The notes beneath the pieces were generated by a model, which was given only the letters and a program-made list of their open reading frames with translations, was not told where the DNA came from and ran no database searches. Shown here in pieces: positions 23,731 to 33,406 of a stretch of 64,000 nt of DNA (its first letter is position 1; every line of letters begins with the position of its first letter). The stretch lies in NCBI GenBank assembly GCA_026710655.1, contig JAPOQN010000035.1, positions 62,001-126,000 on the forward strand, given 5' to 3'. The stretch comes from Chloroflexota bacterium (lineage in GTDB: Bacteria > Chloroflexota > Dehalococcoidia > Tepidiformales > Tepidiformaceae). A program made the translations under genes and the position numbers.

Positions 23731-25725
23731 TCAGTCGACCGGATCCGAGGAAGCGAGGCTCGCCGGCACTCTGGTCGCGGAGTGGGGGTCCGCCCCCCAG
23801 CAGTCGATCTCGCCCGACTCCCGCACCGCGCACGTGTGCCGGTCACCGGCGCTCACGGACCGGTAGCTCCCGGATGGTGCGTCCGTTTGGCCGTAGTGGT
23901 TCCCTCCCCAGCACACCACCCCTCCGGAGTCAGCCAGCGCGCAGGTGTGCCGATCACCGGCGCTCACGGCCCGGTAGCTCCCCGTCGGCGCGTAAGTCCG
24001 CCCGTCTTCGAAGAGTCCCCAACAGGCCAGCGTGCCCGACTCCCGGACCGCGCAGGTGTGCTGGGAGCCCGCGCTCACCGAGCGGTAGATCCCCGGCGGA
24101 GCATTCGTTTGGCCGGCGCCGTTACCCCCCCAGCAGTCGATCTCGCCGGATTCCCGTAGCGCGCAGGTATGCAGGAAGCCTGTGCTCACCGAGCCGTAGA
24201 TCCCTGAGGGTGCGTCCGTCAGGCCGTAGTCGCTCGACCCCCAGCAGTCCAGTTCGCCTGACTCACGTACCGCGCAAGCATGCAGCCAGCTCGCGCTCAC
24301 GGAGCGGTACCTTCCCGCCGGAGCAGCCGTCTGGGCAAGGCCAATTCCCCAGCAGTCGATCTCGCCCGACTCACTCACTGCGCAGGCATGGTTCGCGCCG
24401 GCACTCACGGACCGGTACCTTCCTGCTGGCGTGGCTGTCTGGCCGTACTCGTTCTTCCCCCAGCAAGCGAGGCCGCCTGACTCCCGCACTGCACAGCTAA
24501 AGCCCACACCCACGTTCACGGAGTGATATTCCCCCGAGGGCGCGTCTGCCTGTCCGTAGTCGGCCTTCCCCCAGCAGACCACTTCGCCCAGGGCCCGCAC
24601 GGCGCAGGTGTGCTCAAAGCCAGCGCTCACGGAGAGGTAACTTCCCGGCGGCGCGTCCGGTAGACCGTCTTCAATGAATCCCCAGCAGACCAGCGCCCCG
24701 GACTCGCGCACCGCGCAAGTTTGGGCCGCACCCGCACTCAGGGAGCGGTAGTCCCCCCCGGTTGGCGCAGCCATCAGGCCTCCGAAATCAAACCCCCAGC
24801 AGTCGATCTCGCCGGACTCACGTACGGCACAGGCATGGGTCCCGCCCGCGCTCACAGACCGGTACCTTCCCGACGGCGCGTCCGTCTGGCCTTGCTGGTT
24901 CCACCCCCAGCAGACGATCTCGCCCGATTCCCGCACCGCGCAGGCATACAGCTGCCCCGCGCTCACGGAGTGGTAGCGTCCAGGGGGCGCATCGGATACG
25001 CCGAAACCGTTCGATCCCCAGCAGTCGATCTCGCCAGACTCCCGCACAGCGCAGGTATGCGAGAGGCCTGCGCTCACGGACTGGAACCTCCCGGCCGGGG
25101 CGTTGGTCTGACCAGCACTGTTATCCCCCCAGCAGGCGATCTCGCCCGACTCCCGGACCGCGCACGTGTGGATTCCGCCCGCGCCCACGGACCGGTAGCT
25201 CCCGGGCGCCGTTTCCGTCTGGCCGGCACCGTTCGCCCCCCAGCAGACAACCTCCCCCGAGGCTCGCACCGCGCAGGTGTGGTGGTTGCCCGCGCTCACC
25301 CCCACTGCCCTATCCACACGCTGTATTTCGGCGGGTTCCGGTGCAACCACCGGCCTGTTGTCGTCTCCATCCCCCGAAACCGCCACCAGCACGACTGCCG
25401 CCACGGCCAAGACCACGATCCCCAGCCCCGCCCACGCGAGTGGGGGGCCTGCCGAGGCGAACGCCAGCGGAGACGCAAGCAGTATTCGGATGCGCGCCCC
25501 GACTCCCTTCCCCTCCGGGCGCCAGGCGGCAAGCTCGTGCCGGTCGTTCAGGTCGAGCTTCCCGAGCATGTTCGAGATGTGGTACTTGACGGCGTCCGGG
25601 CTGACACCGAGGCGCACGGCGATCTCCGCGTTCGTGCCACCCGTGCGCAACTCCCTGAGCACCCCCCACTCGGCAGGGGTGAGGATGTCGGGGTGGCGTG
25701 GCCTCCCCCCGCGGTTGCGCTCCAT
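23731..25725 (-). CDS. membrane-anchored LuxR-type regulator with 14 RCC1-like repeats
   Basis: A 664-residue fusion. Residues 14-70 form a GerE/LuxR DNA-binding domain (LTPAEWGVLRELRTGG, TNAEIAVRLGVSPDAVKYHI, LGKLDLNDRHELAAW). Residues 98-117 are one membrane helix. From 147 to the end are 14 repeats of about 36-38 residues with the pattern HTCAVRESGEIDCWG and GQTxAPxGxYRSVSAG, typical of RCC1/BLIP-II-like beta-propeller repeats; the last repeat is incomplete. Each has two cysteines (CAVR and CWG), which suits disulfides outside the cell. Fourteen repeats could build two seven-bladed propellers. Topology predicts cytoplasmic DNA binding and an external propeller: a one-component membrane regulator. 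Ligand and targets are unknown. Confidence 0.85.
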   Translation of the reverse strand: MERNRGGRPRHPDILTPAEWGVLRELRTGGTNAEIAVRLGVSPDAVKYHISNMLGKLDLNDRHELAAWRPEGKGVGARIRILLASPLAFASAGPPLAWAGLGIVVLAVAAVVLVAVSGDGDDNRPVVAPEPAEIQRVDRAVGVSAGNHHTCAVRASGEVVCWGANGAGQTETAPGSYRSVGAGGIHTCAVRESGEIACWGDNSAGQTNAPAGRFQSVSAGLSHTCAVRESGEIDCWGSNGFGVSDAPPGRYHSVSAGQLYACAVRESGEIVCWGWNQQGQTDAPSGRYRSVSAGGTHACAVRESGEIDCWGFDFGGLMAAPTGGDYRSLSAGAAQTCAVRESGALVCWGFIEDGLPDAPPGSYLSVSAGFEHTCAVRALGEVVCWGKADYGQADAPSGEYHSVNVGVGFSCAVRESGGLACWGKNEYGQTATPAGRYRSVSAGANHACAVSESGEIDCWGIGLAQTAAPAGRYRSVSASWLHACAVRESGELDCWGSSDYGLTDAPSGIYGSVSTGFLHTCALRESGEIDCWGGNGAGQTNAPPGIYRSVSAGSQHTCAVRESGTLACWGLFEDGRTYAPTGSYRAVSAGDRHTCALADSGGVVCWGGNHYGQTDAPSGSYRSVSAGDRHTCAVRESGEIDCWGADPHSATRVPASLASSDPVD

Positions 25726-25788
25726 GCGCCAATCCTCGCACGCTGAGCCGGGAGGTTTCCCTACCCGACGCCCCCGGGCCCTCGCCCA

Positions 25789-25845
25789 CTCAGCGAGCGA
25801 AGCGAGCGCTCTCCTCAGCGGCGCGTCAGCGCGGCGCTCTCCTCA
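25789..25845. repeat. hairpin repeat array, one 25-base plus one 28-base unit
   Basis: Two adjoining units, both opening CTCAG and closing GCGCTCTC. The first (25789-25813) contains CGAGCGAAGCGAGCGC; the second (25814-25841) contains GGCGCGTCAGCGC. A third CTCA begins at 25842 and contains the stop codon of the LLM gene. Same architecture as the four-unit array at 28976. It lies between the LLM gene and the RCC1 regulator gene, both minus strand. Confidence 0.7.
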
Positions 25846-26760
25846 ACCCCGCGGCGCCAGCGCCTCCAGGTGCTCGTCGAAGTCGAACACCGGGTTCACG
25901 AGCATGTGCTCCGCCCCGATGTCGATGACCTCCTCGATGCGCTCCTTGATGTACGACTCGGGCCCCCACACCGCCGCTTCGTTCGCGAGGTCCGCGCTTC
26001 CGTAGACGTGCCCGAACCATTCGCGCAGCCGCCCCTCCGCCCGTTCCCGGTCGTCGTCGATGGCCAGGTAGAGCCGCTTCGAGATAGTGAACGTGGCCGG
26101 GTCGCGGTCCGCCGCCTCCAGCGCCTGCTTCAGCATGCCGACGTGCTCGCGGAAGTCCTCGATGCTCGACGACCCCGGCCCCATCCACGCGTCCCCCAGC
26201 CGCACCGCCCGCCGCAGCGCCGGCTCGACCCGTCCCCCGAACCACACCGGCGGTCCCGGCCGCTGCACCGGCTTCGGCTCCATGCGGATGTCGTGCAGCT
26301 GGAAGAACTCGCCCTCGTAGGTCGCCGTGCGATCCGACCAGAGCGCCCGCATCACCGCCAGCGACTCCGTCAGGAGGCGCACCCGCCGCCCTGTCGGGAT
26401 GCCGAAGGCCGCGTTGTGGAGCGCAACGTCGTTGCCGATGCCGAACCCTGCATCGACGCGCCCCCCGCTAAGCACATCGAGGGTGGCCAGCTCCTTGGCC
26501 AGTTGCACCGGGTTGTGCTGGGGCAGCACGAACACTGCCGTTCCCAGCCGCACCCGCGTCGTGATGGCCGCGACGTACGAAAGCAGGCTGACCGGCTCCA
26601 GGTTGCGGCTCCCGCCGAGCACCTGGTCGAGGGTCCACAAGCTCTCGAACCCGAGTTCCTCTGCCCGCCGCGCCACCCGCCCGATCGGCTCAACGTCAAC
26701 TGGTTCGGTCGGCGATACCTGGGGGATCGCGAACCCAAACGGGATCTCCTTTGAGGGCAT
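25843..26760 (-). CDS. LLM-class (F420-type) oxidoreductase
   Basis: A 305-residue luciferase-like protein. PFGFAIPQVSPTEPVDVEPIG opens the barrel, SLWTLDQVLGG replaces the usual D-H, and LATLDVLSGGRVDAGFGIGND is the family signature. MEPKPVQRPGPPVWFGGRV and LGDAWMGPGSSS follow. Probably F420- or FMN-dependent; substrate unknown. The stop codon TGA lies in the boundary CTCA of the hairpin repeat array. Confidence 0.9.
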   Translation of the reverse strand: MPSKEIPFGFAIPQVSPTEPVDVEPIGRVARRAEELGFESLWTLDQVLGGSRNLEPVSLLSYVAAITTRVRLGTAVFVLPQHNPVQLAKELATLDVLSGGRVDAGFGIGNDVALHNAAFGIPTGRRVRLLTESLAVMRALWSDRTATYEGEFFQLHDIRMEPKPVQRPGPPVWFGGRVEPALRRAVRLGDAWMGPGSSSIEDFREHVGMLKQALEAADRDPATFTISKRLYLAIDDDRERAEGRLREWFGHVYGSADLANEAAVWGPESYIKERIEEVIDIGAEHMLVNPVFDFDEHLEALAPRG

Positions 26761-26851
26761 GGGTCACTCCTTCCAGGGTCAGGGCAAGCTGGCCGCAGGA
26801 TACCTGCCCTCGTCAGGACCGGCACCGCGCCGGGCCGGTAGAATCTACCCT

Positions 26852-27355
26852 GTGGTAACACCAAGGGGCCTTCGCGAGCTGTACGACCACCACGCCTGGT
26901 CGATGGGAACCCTGCTGGTTCACGCCGCCGAGGTCACGCAGGAACAGGCCGAGGCGATGCCCTGGAAGGGCGTCGCGAGCCTGGAAGACACGCTCACCCA
27001 CATCATCACGGCGGAGCGCTACTGGCTCTCGAACTGGCGGGGCGAGGAGCGCCCCTCCCAGGCCTGGCCCGAGGACATGGCCGAAGTCGCCGATCGGTGG
27101 ATCACCCTGCAGGCCGATACGCGCCTCTTCCTCGCCGACCTGCAGGAGTCGGAGCTGGGGCGCATGCTCACCCTGCGCGAACCGATCGGCGGTGGGCGTG
27201 AGACGCTCGCGGCGGGGATCATGCACGTCCTCCTGCACGCCGCCCAGCACCGAGCCGAGGCGGCGGTGCTCTTATCGGATTTCGGCCGCTCCCCCGGTGA
27301 GCTCGACTACATCGACTTCCTCGAACACCGCGAGGCGCTGCTCCGCCCCGGCTAG
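26852..27355 (+). CDS. DinB-family protein
   Basis: A 167-residue four-helix-bundle protein. RELYDHHAWSMGTLLVHAAEV, TLTHIITAERYWLSNW and HVLLHAAQHRAEAAVLLSDFG hold the three histidines that usually bind a divalent metal in DinB/YfiT proteins. Some family members are thiol-dependent S-transferases; others are uncharacterised. The start is GTG 26852; upstream in-frame sequence is antisense to the LLM gene. It is followed after 20 bases by a close paralog. Confidence 0.88.
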   Translation: MVTPRGLRELYDHHAWSMGTLLVHAAEVTQEQAEAMPWKGVASLEDTLTHIITAERYWLSNWRGEERPSQAWPEDMAEVADRWITLQADTRLFLADLQESELGRMLTLREPIGGGRETLAAGIMHVLLHAAQHRAEAAVLLSDFGRSPGELDYIDFLEHREALLRPG

Positions 27356-27375
27356 CCCCCTACAATCTCGCTTGC

Positions 27376-27882
27376 ATGGATCCTGTCAGCCTCCGCGACC
27401 TCTACGACCACCACGCCTGGTCGATGGACCGCCTCCTCGCCCGCGCCCTGGAAATCCCTCCCGAGCGCGCCGCCGAGGTAACCCGGCCCGACGGCCTCAG
27501 CTTGCGTGACACCCTCGCCCACATCGTCTCCGCCGAGCGCAACTGGCTCGCGAGGTGGCAGAGGCGCGACGCGTACGTCCGCTTCCGCCCCGACAGCGTC
27601 GCCGGCGTGTCCGCTGGCTGGTTGGCCCTGCAGGCCGAGGTGCGTGCGTTCTTGGCAGGTCTGGACCCCACCGATCTGAACCGCCCGCTCGCCCGGGACC
27701 CCCTCCCCGGTGACCGTGGGACGCTGGGCGCGGCCATCCTCCACGTGCTCATGCATGGCGCCCAGCACACCGCCGAGGCCGCCGAGCTCCTGAGCCGGTT
27801 CGGCCACTCTCCCGGCCAGCTCGACTACATGGAGTACCTTGACGAGCGCGAGCTTGCCTTTCCCCCTGCTCCCCCCTTCTGA
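27376..27882 (+). CDS. DinB-family protein, tandem paralog
   Basis: A 168-residue protein strongly similar to the gene just upstream: RDLYDHHAWSMDRLLARALEI, LAHIVSAERNWLARW, HVLMHGAQHTAEAAELLSRFG and GQLDYMEYLDERE. All three metal-type histidines are kept. The pair arose by tandem duplication. The 3' end overlaps the convergent DUF2332 gene by 58 bases, a large tail-to-tail overlap; either stop may be real. Confidence 0.88.
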   Translation: MDPVSLRDLYDHHAWSMDRLLARALEIPPERAAEVTRPDGLSLRDTLAHIVSAERNWLARWQRRDAYVRFRPDSVAGVSAGWLALQAEVRAFLAGLDPTDLNRPLARDPLPGDRGTLGAAILHVLMHGAQHTAEAAELLSRFGHSPGQLDYMEYLDERELAFPPAPPF

Positions 27883-28976
27883 GGTCTCGTTACGCGCCCC
27901 TCCGCCAGCCACTCCAGCCAGCGGCCGTGGTGGTCGCAGTAGGCGAGCACCTGCTCGTCCCGCTTCCCCTCCTCGAAAGTCGCCAGTGTCAGCGTCGGCC
28001 GCATGCCACCGCCCTCGACCGGGCGGTACTCGCTCGAGAGCCAGTACAGGTCCCGCCTCGCTCCCACGTCCGCGAGCAGGGCGTCGAACTGCCTCCGCGC
28101 CTCGGGGCTGAACTGGTTGAGCGTGTGCGTGTGGAACACGCAGAGCGCGGCGCCGTGCGTGGCACGGCCCAGGACGCCGGGCAGCAGGTCGAGGGCGTCC
28201 CCCGCCAGCACAGTTGGCGGGTCTTCCCGCGCGAGGGCGACGGCTGAGTCGAGCCGCCTCAGCTGTTCCCTCTCTTCGGGCCAGACGAGCGCCCGTAGCC
28301 ACTGCACGGCGCCGGCGGCGCGGACGTCGATCGGGTTCAGGTCGATGCCTGTCCGCGCCCCGACCGCGGGCAGCTGCGGCGGGAGCGGCGGCTCTCCGCC
28401 ACCGCGCAAGGCCGTTTCGATGCGCACGGGGGACGATGTGTCTCCGCACTGCCGCCCGTCCCCGTAGTCGAACCAGTAGCGGTCCCAGAGCAGGTTCAGC
28501 CCCGCGCTGGCGCCCACCTCGACAAGGTGGAGCGGTTTGCCGCCATTGCGCCTGGCCACAATGCCGAACGCCGGAAGCAGCAGCCCGCAGCGCTCGACCA
28601 CATTCGTCTGCACCCGCCGCTCGTGCAGCATCCCCGTGATCGCATCGGCATGCTCGCGGCAGAAGTCGCGAAAGGCAGGCAACGGGTCCCCCCGCACCGG
28701 CGATGCGGTAACGCTCGGGTAGAACCCCGCGAGCTCGTGCCGGGCTCCGTCCAGCAGCAGCAGGTGGACGGACGCGAACAACAGGTTCGGCGCCGGCTGC
28801 TCCGGCCTGCCCTTCGCGGCCAGCGCGAGCAAGTCGCTGTCCTCGGCCACCCCGTGCGCAAGCCGTTCGTACAGCGGCGAAGCGCCGTGCGTCTCCATCT
28901 CCGCGAACCGCCTGAACTGCGCCGCCAGTGACCCTCTTCGGTCGTCTACCACTACGACCAGCTTGCCACGCCCCAC
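27825..28976 (-). CDS. DUF2332-family protein
   Basis: A 383-residue protein: FRRFAEMETHGASPLYERLA at the N terminus, LLFASVHLLLLDGARHELAGFYPS, HLVEVGASAGLNLLWDRYWF, TGIDLNPIDV and LCVFHTHTLNQFSPEARRQF. The EVGASAGLNL and GIDLNPID segments resemble SAM-methyltransferase motifs, but no activity has been assigned to the family that I can recall. The GTG at 28976 touches the hairpin array; GTG 28952 is a possible later start. The basic C-terminal tail overlaps the DinB gene. Confidence 0.8.
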   Translation of the reverse strand: MGRGKLVVVVDDRRGSLAAQFRRFAEMETHGASPLYERLAHGVAEDSDLLALAAKGRPEQPAPNLLFASVHLLLLDGARHELAGFYPSVTASPVRGDPLPAFRDFCREHADAITGMLHERRVQTNVVERCGLLLPAFGIVARRNGGKPLHLVEVGASAGLNLLWDRYWFDYGDGRQCGDTSSPVRIETALRGGGEPPLPPQLPAVGARTGIDLNPIDVRAAGAVQWLRALVWPEEREQLRRLDSAVALAREDPPTVLAGDALDLLPGVLGRATHGAALCVFHTHTLNQFSPEARRQFDALLADVGARRDLYWLSSEYRPVEGGGMRPTLTLATFEEGKRDEQVLAYCDHHGRWLEWLAEGRVTRPQKGGAGGKASSRSSRYSM

Positions 28977-29085
28977 TCAGCGAGCGAAGCGAGCGCTCTC
29001 CTCAGGCGGGCGCCAGCCCGCCGCTCTTCTCAGCGAACGCAGTGAGCGCTCCACTCAGTCGCGCGGCAGCGCGACGCTCTCCTAG
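28976..29085. repeat. hairpin repeat array of four alternating 25/28-base units
   Basis: CTCAG starts at 28976, 29001, 29029 and 29054, and CTAG at 29082: spacings 25, 28, 25 and 28. The 28-base units hold perfect hairpins (GGCGGGC-GCCA-GCCCGCC and GTCGCGC-GGCA-GCGCGAC); the 25-base units hold CGAGCGAAGCGAGCGC and CGAACGCAGTGAGCGC. All but the end of the third (GCTCCA) finish with GCTCT. The array separates the divergent DUF2332 and NTF2-like genes. No reading frame through it looks protein-coding. Confidence 0.8.
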
Positions 29086-29095
29086 AATGCCGCCC

Positions 29096-29656
29096 ATGGA
29101 CGCCAACGAGACCGCCGACTACGTCGAGCTGATGCAGCTCCCCATCCGCTACGGCCACGCCCTCGACATGCTCGGGCGCGCCCGCAACCGCGGTGACGAC
29201 GCCCTCTACGAGCGCGGCCAGGCGATCCTGCGCGACACCTTCGCCGAGGACTTCATCTTCGAGAAGCTCAGCGGCGACACCGTCAACGTCCACGGCGCCG
29301 ACGGTTGGGCGGAGTTCTGTGCGAGCGCACTCGGCACCTCGGGTGGCACGCAGCACCTGATCGCGCCGCCGCTGGTGCTCATCGACGAACCCCCGGTTGA
29401 GCGGGACGGCGTGCGCGTGGGCGGACGGGCGACGCTGCGCAGTTACGTGCAGGCCAGCCACACGCGGCCTCCGGAGGGCGAGGAGATGCCACCCGACACC
29501 ACCGACTCCACGCCCACCCTCGCTGCGGGCACGAACATGGTCGTGCACGGCACGTACGAGGACGAGTGCGTGCGCGAGCTTGGCGGATGGCGCATCCGCC
29601 GCCGCTCGCTGCTCTACACGCACGTCGAGTCGCGCGCCTTCGCCTCCGGCCGCTAG
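29096..29656 (+). CDS. NTF2/SnoaL-like protein
   Basis: A 186-residue protein: [78 protein letters not shown] and [10 protein letters not shown]. The order of a helical N terminus and a curved sheet fits the NTF2-like superfamily (ketosteroid isomerase, SnoaL, nuclear transport factor 2). Reaction unknown; many act as isomerases, dehydratases or binding proteins. ATG 29096 (MDANETA) is taken; ATG 29087 is nine bases earlier and in frame. It starts just after the hairpin array. Confidence 0.75.
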   Translation: MDANETADYVELMQLPIRYGHALDMLGRARNRGDDALYERGQAILRDTFAEDFIFEKLSGDTVNVHGADGWAEFCASALGTSGGTQHLIAPPLVLIDEPPVERDGVRVGGRATLRSYVQASHTRPPEGEEMPPDTTDSTPTLAAGTNMVVHGTYEDECVRELGGWRIRRRSLLYTHVESRAFASGR

Positions 29657-30507
29657 CCCCTCCCGGCTGCTGCCTCGATCGCCCGCCGCGCGAACACGGC
29701 GGTCATGGCCCGGCGGTAGCTCTCGCTGCCGTGCAGGTCTTCGTTCACGAAGTCGAGTGCGTCGCCCGCCCCCGCGGCCGCATCCGCCGCCCCGTCGGGC
29801 AGCGACGCGCCCGCCAGGGCGTCCTCGACGCCCCCGAGACGCTGCGCGTGGCTCGAGGCGCCCGTCACCGCGACGCGCGCCGACGAGCACGAGCCGCCGT
29901 CTAGCGACAACGCTGCTGCCACGCCCACCAGCGCGAACTTGGAGGCGCGCTGCTCGAGCTTGGCGTAGGCCGCGCTGCGGCACGCCTGGAAGCACACGCC
30001 CGTCACGATCTCGTCCTCGCCCAGGTCGACCGTGAGGATGTCCTGGAAGAAGTCGTCCGCCTGCACCTTGCGGTCCCCGTTGGGACCGAGGATCGCGATC
30101 GTCGCGTCCAGCGCGACCATTACGGCGGGCAAGTCGGCGCCCGGGTCGGCATGCGCGAGGCTGCCGCCGATGGTGCCTCGGTTGCGAACCTGCGCGTCGC
30201 CGATGGCGGCGGCGGTTTCGGCCACGATCGGGGCCTGCGTGTGCAGCAGGTCGGATGCCGCGATCTCGGCGTGCGTCATCGCCGCCCCGATCGCGATCTC
30301 GCCGTCGTCTGTTTCCTGGATGCCGCGAAGCTCGTCGAGTCCGCCGATGTCGATCAGCAGTCCCGGCTCCGCCAGGCGCTGCTTCATCATCGGGATGAGG
30401 CTGTGGCCACCCGCCAGCAGCTTCGCCTCGGGGCCGCCTTCCTGCAGGAGCGTCAGCGCCTCCGCGACGCTCGTGGCGCGCCGGTATTCGAACGTGGTGG
30501 GAATCAC
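29653..30507 (-). CDS. molybdenum hydroxylase medium (FAD) subunit, CoxM-like
   Basis: A 284-residue FAD-binding subunit. The N-terminal [17 protein letters not shown], the pyrophosphate loops [18 protein letters not shown] and [20 protein letters not shown], and the C-terminal CO-dehydrogenase flavoprotein domain are all present. It passes electrons from the 2Fe-2S subunit to FAD. The GTG start overlaps the large-subunit stop, GTGA, so subunits are made in fixed ratio. Last gene of the S-L-M operon. Confidence 0.93.
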   Translation of the reverse strand: MIPTTFEYRRATSVAEALTLLQEGGPEAKLLAGGHSLIPMMKQRLAEPGLLIDIGGLDELRGIQETDDGEIAIGAAMTHAEIAASDLLHTQAPIVAETAAAIGDAQVRNRGTIGGSLAHADPGADLPAVMVALDATIAILGPNGDRKVQADDFFQDILTVDLGEDEIVTGVCFQACRSAAYAKLEQRASKFALVGVAAALSLDGGSCSSARVAVTGASSHAQRLGGVEDALAGASLPDGAADAAAGAGDALDFVNEDLHGSESYRRAMTAVFARRAIEAAAGRG

Positions 30508-32894
30508 GACTGGCCTCCGTTCTCCTGGATCAGGCGCCACAGCCGCTCGGGGCGGAGGGGCATTTCGATGTGCGTCACGCCGAACGGCGCGAGCGCGTCC
30601 ACGGCGGCGTTCACGACGCAGGGCGTCGAGCCGATCGTGCCGGCCTCGCCCACACCCTTCGCCCCCAGCGGGTTCACGGGTGTCGGCGTCACCGTGTTGT
30701 CGAGCTCGAAGGTGGGCAGGTCCGCCGCCCGCGGCATCACGTAGTCCATGAAGCTCGCGGTCACCGGCTGCCCGTCCTCGTCGTACACGACCTCCTCGAA
30801 CATCGCCTGGCCGATGCCCTGGGCGAGTCCGCCGTGCACCTGCCCATCGACGATGAGGGGGTTGATGACGTTGCCGCAGTCGTCGACCGCGACCATCTTC
30901 ACCAGCTTTGGCTCCCCCGTCTCGCGGTCGACCTCGACCATCGAGATGTGGCAGCCGAACGGATAGGTGTTGTTCTCCGGCTCGAAGAACGACTCCTCGG
31001 AGAGGCCCGGCTCCATTCCCGGTGGGAGCGGCACGGGAATGTAGGCGAAGTCCGCCACCTCCGCGAAGGTCTTGCTCACCTCCGGTGCGCCCGCAACCTG
31101 GATGCGGCCGTCCTCGAACACGAGGTCCTCGGGGGCCACCTCGTGTTCGGACAGCAGCGCCGCCGCGAACTGCTTCATCTTGTCGCCGGCCTTGCCCGCC
31201 GCCGAAATGAGGGCGGCCCCGCCGACGGCCTGCGAGCGGCTGCCGAAGGTGCCGATGCCCTGCTTCACCACGCTCGTGTCGCCGTGGAGGATGGTGATGT
31301 CCTCCAGCGGGATCGAGAAGTGGTCCGCCAGCATCTGGGCGAAGGTCGTCTCGTTGCCCTGGCCGTGCGGCGAGGCGCCGGTCGTCGCCGTCACCTTGCC
31401 GCCGCGCTCCACGGTCACGCCCGAGTGCTCCCAGCCGCCCGTGGGCACGACCGCGGACGGTCCGAGCCCGCAGACCTCGACGTAGAACGAGAGGCCCACG
31501 CCCACGATGCGGCCCTCGGCCCGGGCTGCGTCGCGCTCGGCGAGCATCTCCTGCCAGCCGGCCACGTCGAGCGCCTTGTCGAGGCAGGGCTCGTAGTTGC
31601 CCGAGTCGTAGATGAGCCCGCCCTGCGTCGCGAAGGGGAACTCGTCCGTCGGGATGAAGTTCTTGCGCCGCAGCTCGGCCGGGTCCATGTCGAGTTCGCG
31701 GGCGAGCATGTCGACCGCGCGCTCGAGGAAGTAGAGGCCCTCGGGCCGGCCCGCGCCTCGGTAGGCGTCGGTCGGTGTCTTGTTCGTGAACACCTCCGTC
31801 AGCTCGTGGCGGACGACGGGCAGGCGGTAGACGCCGTTCATCATCAGGCCCGTGAGCGTCGGGATCATCGCCGTCAGGAGCACCTCGTAGGCGCCGATGT
31901 CGGCGATGATGCGCGCCTTCAGCCCGAGGATCGTCCCGTCGTTCTTCGCGGCCAGGTCGATGTAGCCAAGCAGGTCGCGCCCGTGCGTGGTCGTCAGGAA
32001 CGCTTCCGTGCGGTCCTCGATCCACTTGACCGGCGCCTTCACCATCCGCGAGAGGGCGGCCGCGACGTACTCCTCGCCGTAGATGTTGATCTTGCAGCCG
32101 AAGCCCCCGCCGACCTCCGGGGCGACGGCCCGGACCTGGTGCTCGCCCAGGCCCATCATCGCCGCCACCAGCGTCCGCAGGATGTGCGGATTCTGGGTCG
32201 CGCTCCAGACCGTCAGGTACTCGCGACCGGGCTCGTACTGCGCGACAACGCCCCGGGGCTCCATCGCGTTCGGCGCCAGCCGCTGGTTCAGCATCCGCTG
32301 CGAGACGACAACATCCGCCTCGGCGAAGGCCGCGTCCACGGCGCTGTCGTCCTCGGGCTGGGCCGTCTCGGGATTCACGCCCGTGCCGCCCCAGTAGCTC
32401 TCGACCGCGATGTTGCGCTCGAAGCCCTCGTGCAGCGTGGCGGAACCGGCCTCCATTGCCGCCTCCGGGTCGACCACCGCCGGCAACTCGTCGTACTCGA
32501 CCTCGATCGCGTCGGCCGCGTCCCGTGCGAGGTAGCGGTCCTCGGCCACGACCACAGCCACCGGCTCGCCTACGTAGCGCACCTTGTCGGTCGCGACGGA
32601 GTAGTGGTCGGGTGCGGGGAAGGGCGTGCCGATCGGCATCGGGCCGAGCGTTTCGGCCAGCTCCGCGCCCGTGATCACGAGCTCGACCCCCTCCATCGCC
32701 GCCGCGGCGCTCGTATCGATGCTGCGGATCACGCCGTGCGCGATGTCGCTTCGCTTGAAGGCCAGGTGCAGCATGCCCGGCAGCTTGATGTCATCGACGT
32801 AGGTCGCCTGCCCCTGGATGAGGCGCGGATCCTCGCGGCGCTTCACGCGCTCGCCGATCAGTTTGGGGAGAACGGGGCCGTCTACGGTCGTCAT
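30504..32894 (-). CDS. molybdenum hydroxylase large subunit, CoxL-like (form II)
   Basis: A 796-residue molybdopterin-cytosine-dinucleotide subunit of the xanthine dehydrogenase/CO dehydrogenase family. [45 protein letters not shown] and the active-site loop [11 protein letters not shown] are visible; [11 protein letters not shown] near the end carries the catalytic Glu. True (form I) CO dehydrogenases have AYxCSFR; AYRGAGR is the form II type, whose substrate is generally not CO. It therefore oxidises some heterocycle, aldehyde or related compound. Start and stop overlap the neighbouring subunits. Confidence 0.94.
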   Translation of the reverse strand: MTTVDGPVLPKLIGERVKRREDPRLIQGQATYVDDIKLPGMLHLAFKRSDIAHGVIRSIDTSAAAAMEGVELVITGAELAETLGPMPIGTPFPAPDHYSVATDKVRYVGEPVAVVVAEDRYLARDAADAIEVEYDELPAVVDPEAAMEAGSATLHEGFERNIAVESYWGGTGVNPETAQPEDDSAVDAAFAEADVVVSQRMLNQRLAPNAMEPRGVVAQYEPGREYLTVWSATQNPHILRTLVAAMMGLGEHQVRAVAPEVGGGFGCKINIYGEEYVAAALSRMVKAPVKWIEDRTEAFLTTTHGRDLLGYIDLAAKNDGTILGLKARIIADIGAYEVLLTAMIPTLTGLMMNGVYRLPVVRHELTEVFTNKTPTDAYRGAGRPEGLYFLERAVDMLARELDMDPAELRRKNFIPTDEFPFATQGGLIYDSGNYEPCLDKALDVAGWQEMLAERDAARAEGRIVGVGLSFYVEVCGLGPSAVVPTGGWEHSGVTVERGGKVTATTGASPHGQGNETTFAQMLADHFSIPLEDITILHGDTSVVKQGIGTFGSRSQAVGGAALISAAGKAGDKMKQFAAALLSEHEVAPEDLVFEDGRIQVAGAPEVSKTFAEVADFAYIPVPLPPGMEPGLSEESFFEPENNTYPFGCHISMVEVDRETGEPKLVKMVAVDDCGNVINPLIVDGQVHGGLAQGIGQAMFEEVVYDEDGQPVTASFMDYVMPRAADLPTFELDNTVTPTPVNPLGAKGVGEAGTIGSTPCVVNAAVDALAPFGVTHIEMPLRPERLWRLIQENGGQS

Positions 32895-33370
32895 GACTGC
32901 GCCATCCTTTCCGCCGCGTGCTGAATCGCGTTCACGATGTGCTGGTAGCCGGTGCAGCGGCAGAGGTTCCCCGAGATTCCCTCCCGGATCTCCTCCTCGC
33001 TCGGCGCGGGGTTGTCCTGCAGCAGGTTCGCCGCCGACATGATCATCCCCGGCGTGCAGTAGCCGCACTGCAGGCCGTGTTCCTCCCAGAAGCCGTCCTG
33101 CAGCGGGTGCAGCTCATCGCCGTCGGCCAGACCCTCGATCGTCTGTATCTCCGAGCCGTCGGCCTGCACGGCGAAGACCGTGCACGACTTGGTGCTGCGC
33201 CCATCGACCAGCACCGTGCAGGCGCCGCACTGGCTGGTGTCGCAGCCCACGTGCGTGCCGGTCAGGTTCAGGTTCTCGCGCAGGTAGTGCACGAGCAGCA
33301 GCCGCGCCTCCACCATGGCCGAGCGTTCCCGCCCGTTCACATTCACAGTGATCGGTACCGATTCGGACAT
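32891..33370 (-). CDS. molybdenum hydroxylase small 2Fe-2S subunit, CoxS-like
   Basis: A 159-residue iron-sulfur subunit. [16 protein letters not shown] plus the later SCTVF bind the plant-type cluster, and [12 protein letters not shown] with [12 protein letters not shown] the second cluster (CxxC and CxC). It moves electrons from molybdenum to the FAD subunit. First gene of the S-L-M set; its stop overlaps the large-subunit ATG. Confidence 0.96.
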   Translation of the reverse strand: MSESVPITVNVNGRERSAMVEARLLLVHYLRENLNLTGTHVGCDTSQCGACTVLVDGRSTKSCTVFAVQADGSEIQTIEGLADGDELHPLQDGFWEEHGLQCGYCTPGMIMSAANLLQDNPAPSEEEIREGISGNLCRCTGYQHIVNAIQHAAERMAQS

Positions 33371-33406
33371 CGCGACCTCCTTGTGGCCCTCGTCTATGGC
33401 GCCGCC

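Noticed and set aside
30504..32894. True aerobic CO dehydrogenase
   Set aside because: The active-site loop is AYRGAGR instead of AYxCSFR with its catalytic Cys.
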